This document shows positions 5,577-8,570 of a DNA stretch of 8,570 bases, one piece after another. The stretch is taken from contig DLAP01000093.1 of assembly GCA_002493965.1 (NCBI GenBank), forward strand, positions 1 through 8,570. The letters run 5' to 3'. Source of the DNA: Clostridiales bacterium UBA7044. Lineage in GTDB: Bacteria > Bacillota > Clostridia > Oscillospirales > Oscillospiraceae. The stretch's first letter is position 1; every line of letters begins with the position of its first letter. A program made the position numbers and the translations under genes. The notes under the pieces were generated by a model. That model ran no database searches, had not been told where the DNA came from, and saw only the letters and a list, made by a program, of their open reading frames with translations.

Positions 5577-7445
5577 ATGCCCTTTCTGCCCATCACCAAA
5601 CAGGAAATGCACTCTCGTGGCTGGACCCAGTGCGACTTTGTGTACATCATCGGCGACGCCTATGTGGATCACCCTTCCTTCGGTCACGCCATTATCAGCC
5701 GCTGTTTGGAAGCCCATGGCTACAGTGTGGGCATCCTCTCCCAGCCGGACTGGAAGAACCCTGGCTCCATCGACGTTTTTGGCCGTCCCCGACTGGCTTT
5801 TCTCGTCACCGGCGGCAATATGGATTCCATGGTCAACCACTACTCCGTTACTAGGCACCATCGGAAAACCGATGCCTTCACCCCCGGCGGCGTTATGGGC
5901 AAGCGGCCGGACTACGCTACCACCGTCTACTGCAACCTGATCCGGCAGACCTACAAGGACGTGCCTATTCTCATCGGCGGCATTGAAGCCAGCCTCCGCA
6001 GGCTTTCCCACTACGACTACTGGTCGGACAGTATGAAGCGCTCCATTCTCTTAGATTCCCAGGCGGACCTGCTCATGTACGGCATGGGTGAAAAGAGCGT
6101 GGTGGAAATTGCCGACGCCCTGAACGCCGGTATGGACGTAAAAGACATCACCTACATTGACGGCACGGTGTTCAAAACCCGGGCGTTAGACGAGAGCCTG
6201 CCCACCGTGATTCTGCCCTCTTTTGAAGAGCTGAAGGAGAGCAAGCGGAAGTACGCCGAGTCCTTCAAAATTCAGTATAGCAACTGTGACCCATTCACCG
6301 CCAAGCGTCTGGCAGAACCCTGCGGAAATCTCTATGTAGTTCAGAATCCGCCCCAGAAGCCTCTGACCACCGCCGAAATGGACGCGGTCTATGACCTGCC
6401 CTATATGCGCACCTTCCACCCCAGCTACCGCAAGGCCGGCGGTGTCCCGGCTATTGAGGAAGTGAAGTTCAGCCTGGTGAGCAACCGGGGCTGCTTCGGA
6501 GCCTGCTCCTTCTGCGCCCTGACCTTCCATCAGGGACGAATCGTCCAGGTTCGGAGCCATGAATCCATCTTAAAAGAGGCGGAAATCATGACGAGGGATC
6601 CGGACTTCAAGGGCTACATCCACGACGTAGGCGGTCCCACCGCCAACTTCCGCCACCCGGCCTGTGAAAAGCAGATGACCAAGGGGGCCTGCGGCGGGCG
6701 GCAGTGCCTCTACCCCATCCCCTGCAAGAATATGAACGCCGACCATTCGGATTACGTTTCCCTCCTCCGGAAGCTTCGCAAGCTTCCCGGGGTCAAAAAG
6801 GTCTTCATCCGCAGCGGCATCCGCTTTGACTATCTTCTGGCGGATAAAAAAGATACCTTTCTGAAGGAACTGGTGAAGTATCACATCTCCGGCCAGCTGA
6901 AGGTTGCCCCGGAGCACGTCTCCGACGCCGTCCTCAGCCGGATGGGCAAGCCCAGAAACGAAGTCTACAACCGATTCGTAGACAAGTATTTTGCCCTGAA
7001 CCGGCAATACGGCATGGACCAGTACCTTGTGCCCTATCTCATGTCCAGCCATCCCGGCTCCACACTGAAAGAAGCCGTGGAACTGGCGGAGTACATCCGG
7101 GACATGGGTTACAATCCGGAGCAGGTGCAGGACTTCTACCCCACCCCCTCCACCCTGTCCACAGTGATGTACTACACCGGTCTGGATCCCAGAACCATGG
7201 AGAAGGTCTACGTCCCCACGGATCCCCACGAAAAGGCCATGCAGCGGGCACTAATCCAGTACCGGGACCCCAAAAATTACGCTCTGGTGCGGGAGGCTCT
7301 GATTGCTGCCCACCGGGAAGACCTGATTGGTCCCGGTCCCAAATGCCTGATCCGGGCAGTTCCTCCCAGACCGAATGGATATCATAAGGGTAAACCGAAC
7401 CCCACCGGGAAAGCACCCGCCATGCGTGCCCCCAAGCGCAAATAG
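5577..7445 (+). CDS. YgiQ family radical SAM protein
   Basis: A 622-residue protein in the size range of the YgiQ family. The N-terminal domain contains TQCDFVYIIGDAYVDHPSFG (about 17-36), a hallmark of the family. The radical SAM [4Fe-4S] motif is C306-FGA-C310-SF-C313, within VSNRGCFGACSFC. A second cysteine group, C363, C372, C377 and C383, follows in the stretch ending PIPCKNMNADHSDY. YLVPYLMSSHPGSTL and the later QDFYPTPSTLSTVMYYTG are further conserved segments. The last 30 residues are basic and proline-rich, a poorly conserved tail. The reaction is not established to my knowledge; methylthiotransferase-like RNA modification has been suggested for related radical SAM proteins, but that is not shown for this gene. 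It begins 29 bases after the Nudix stop, so it is probably the last gene of that operon. No convincing terminator follows it. Confidence 0.93.
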   Translation: MPFLPITKQEMHSRGWTQCDFVYIIGDAYVDHPSFGHAIISRCLEAHGYSVGILSQPDWKNPGSIDVFGRPRLAFLVTGGNMDSMVNHYSVTRHHRKTDAFTPGGVMGKRPDYATTVYCNLIRQTYKDVPILIGGIEASLRRLSHYDYWSDSMKRSILLDSQADLLMYGMGEKSVVEIADALNAGMDVKDITYIDGTVFKTRALDESLPTVILPSFEELKESKRKYAESFKIQYSNCDPFTAKRLAEPCGNLYVVQNPPQKPLTTAEMDAVYDLPYMRTFHPSYRKAGGVPAIEEVKFSLVSNRGCFGACSFCALTFHQGRIVQVRSHESILKEAEIMTRDPDFKGYIHDVGGPTANFRHPACEKQMTKGACGGRQCLYPIPCKNMNADHSDYVSLLRKLRKLPGVKKVFIRSGIRFDYLLADKKDTFLKELVKYHISGQLKVAPEHVSDAVLSRMGKPRNEVYNRFVDKYFALNRQYGMDQYLVPYLMSSHPGSTLKEAVELAEYIRDMGYNPEQVQDFYPTPSTLSTVMYYTGLDPRTMEKVYVPTDPHEKAMQRALIQYRDPKNYALVREALIAAHREDLIGPGPKCLIRAVPPRPNGYHKGKPNPTGKAPAMRAPKRK

Positions 7446-7471
7446 TTTTTTGAGAGAACCGCAACCCAAAT

Positions 7472-7501
7472 CAAGCAAATTTTCCCCGGATTTCTTATAA
7501 T
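7472..7501 (+). promoter_or_regulatory. Predicted promoter of the AraC-type regulator gene
   Basis: A perfect TATAAT lies at 7496-7501, placing the expected start near 7508 and leaving about 29 bases of leader. The best -35 candidate (CAAGCA, 7472-7477, 18-base spacer) is poor, so the promoter may need an activator or a regulator bound nearby. It separates the AraC gene from the radical SAM gene, whose stop codon is 91 bases before the AraC start codon. Confidence 0.5.
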
Positions 7502-7536
7502 GATCCCAGAGCAGTCGAAACGAGGTGGAAGGCACG

Positions 7537-8511
7537 ATGCCATACTGGCACAAGCAGATTCAGCAGATCATCGACGAAATTGACCTGTGCATTCAAAGCA
7601 GCCGGGACGCGGAAACGTCTCTGGCCGCCCTGTCCGGTCGGTTTGGGTATTCGGAATACTATCTGTCCCGGAAATTCCGGGAAATCTCCGGTTTTTCCCT
7701 GCGGGAGTATCTGCGTCTGCGCCGTCTGGCTTTCGCCCTGAAGGATCTGCGGGACACCGACGCCGGGATTCTGGAAATCGCCGTGAACTACGGATTTTCT
7801 TCCCACGAGGCATTCACTCGGGCTTTCCGGGAAACCTATGGCGTCACCCCGAGCAGCTACCGCCGCAATCCCGTGCCCGTGGTGCTTCGCACCCACGTGA
7901 AGCCCTTCGACTGCTACTTATTGGGAATCGGAGGAACCGGCATGGCAGACACCAATGAAGAAATCAAAACCTATTTTATCACCATCCCCGCCCACAAGTT
8001 CCTGCACATCCGAAACTATGAAAGCGTCGGATATTGGGACTTCTGGCAGAGGCAGGCAGCAATTCCGGGCCAGGACTGCGAAACCATCTGCGGGCTGCTG
8101 GACAGCGTCCCAGGGAAACTGGATGACATGGGCGGCAAGGATGCAGACAGCGGTAGCGGTCAGATCATGGCATTCATCAACGAGCCAACCGGGCGGATTT
8201 GCAGCTGGGGCATTCCCTTAGCGGAAGCCTATGGGGTGCGGCTTCCCGCGGACTACACCGGCCCGGTACCGGAGCAAATGCTTCTGATGGATGTTCCCGA
8301 GGGGGACTACATCGTATTCGAGCACGGCCCCTTTGACCTGGCAACCCAGAATCAAAGCGTAGAAGCCAAAATAGAAGCGGCCATGCAGGCCTTTGACTAC
8401 CCTGCCAGCGGCTATACCCTGGATCTGACCCAGGGCAGAGTATTCTACTTCTATCACGACTGTACCCGGTACTGGAAATACATCCGCCCGGTGCGAAAGC
8501 TGCAAGCATAA
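7537..8511 (+). CDS. AraC family regulator with C-terminal GyrI-like effector domain
   Basis: A 324-residue one-component regulator. The AraC/XylS DNA-binding domain is N-terminal (about 10-110) and has two helix-turn-helix units: SLAALSGRFGYSEYYLSRKF (28-47) and IAVNYGFSSHEAFTRAFRET (81-100), the second being the family signature ending VTPSSYRR. The C-terminal half (about 115-322) resembles the GyrI-like/AraC_E_bind effector domain found in Rob and BmrR-type proteins, which bind small hydrophobic or drug-like ligands. The ligand here is unknown. There is no signal or membrane segment, so it is cytosolic. The ATG at 7537 has an AGGTGGAAGG purine run just upstream; a GTG at 7525 in frame is within that run and unlikely. 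No obvious target gene follows within the window, so targets may lie beyond 8570 or include itself. Confidence 0.88.
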   Translation: MPYWHKQIQQIIDEIDLCIQSSRDAETSLAALSGRFGYSEYYLSRKFREISGFSLREYLRLRRLAFALKDLRDTDAGILEIAVNYGFSSHEAFTRAFRETYGVTPSSYRRNPVPVVLRTHVKPFDCYLLGIGGTGMADTNEEIKTYFITIPAHKFLHIRNYESVGYWDFWQRQAAIPGQDCETICGLLDSVPGKLDDMGGKDADSGSGQIMAFINEPTGRICSWGIPLAEAYGVRLPADYTGPVPEQMLLMDVPEGDYIVFEHGPFDLATQNQSVEAKIEAAMQAFDYPASGYTLDLTQGRVFYFYHDCTRYWKYIRPVRKLQA

Positions 8512-8518
8512 GATGGAT

Positions 8519-8546
8519 AGGCCCGGAGCCAAAAACTCCGGGCCTT
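8519..8546 (+). terminator. GC-rich hairpin after the AraC-type gene
   Basis: Stem 8519-8528 pairs with 8536-8545 (10 bp, outermost A-T), with a CCAAAAA loop, starting 8 bases after the TAA. It is strong and well placed for a terminator, but only two T residues follow the stem before CC, so intrinsic termination may be weak. Confidence 0.55.
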
Positions 8547-8562
8547 CCAGGCTGTCGAAAAA
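8547..8562 (+). repeat. Post-hairpin motif, right copy
   Basis: Reads CCAGGCTGTCGAAAAA on the plus strand, one base after the hairpin that follows the AraC-type gene. Relative to its adjacent gene it has the same order (stop codon, hairpin, motif) as the left copy at 10-25. Confidence 0.45.
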
Positions 8563-8570
8563 CCATGTCA

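Noticed and set aside
6769..6787. Perfect inverted repeat GGAAGCTT-CGC-AAGCTTCC
   Set aside because: It lies inside the YgiQ-type coding region and results from the repeated codons for Leu-Arg-Lys-Leu-Arg-Lys-Leu.
6570..7229. A 219-residue minus-strand open frame opposite the radical SAM gene
   Set aside because: The sense frame carries conserved family motifs throughout; the antisense frame has none and no ribosome binding site was recognised.
7423..7452. Terminator for the YgiQ-type gene (T run after its stop codon)
   Set aside because: The only stem found is 4 bp (TGCG/CGCA) before the T run, too weak to support an intrinsic terminator.

Overview
The window looks like an ordinary chromosomal stretch from a Gram-positive, GC-rich member of the class Clostridia, probably an Oscillospiraceae-type gut anaerobe. 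That placement is inference. It rests on a YlmH-type S4 protein, a UPF0291/YnzC-type small protein, strong GGAGG-like ribosome binding sites, and G/C-rich third codon positions. No mobile element, CRISPR array, tRNA or rRNA is visible.

Layout. A three-gene operon on the minus strand (3807 down to 67) encodes a HI0933/BaiN-type flavoprotein, a second FAD-dependent dehydrogenase of the COG2509 type, and a CPBP-family intramembrane metalloprotease. The first two genes share an ATGA stop/start overlap and the last two overlap by 23 bases. A compact divergent promoter region (about 3839-3906) separates this operon from a plus-strand series. That series is a YlmH-type S4 RNA-binding protein, a 68-residue UPF0291 protein, a Nudix hydrolase and a YgiQ-type radical SAM protein, with gaps of only 10, 5 and 29 bases. 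After a 91-base gap comes a separately promoted AraC-family regulator with an N-terminal HTH and a C-terminal GyrI-like ligand domain. All eight genes appear intact.

How the genes may work together. The minus operon pairs two flavin oxidoreductases whose substrates cannot be read from sequence. The plus series starts with a translation-linked RNA-binding protein and continues with a nucleotide-type hydrolase and a radical SAM enzyme. These look like housekeeping or conserved-unknown functions, and I see no defence, secretion or biosynthetic system.

The least explained structures are non-coding. One is a 16-base motif (13 of 16 identical) directly beyond the 3' hairpin at each end of the window, in the same orientation relative to its adjacent gene. 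Another is a dyad lying in the -35/-10 spacer of the flavoprotein operon promoter. The third is a perfect 8-bp hairpin in the predicted leader of the ylmH-like gene.
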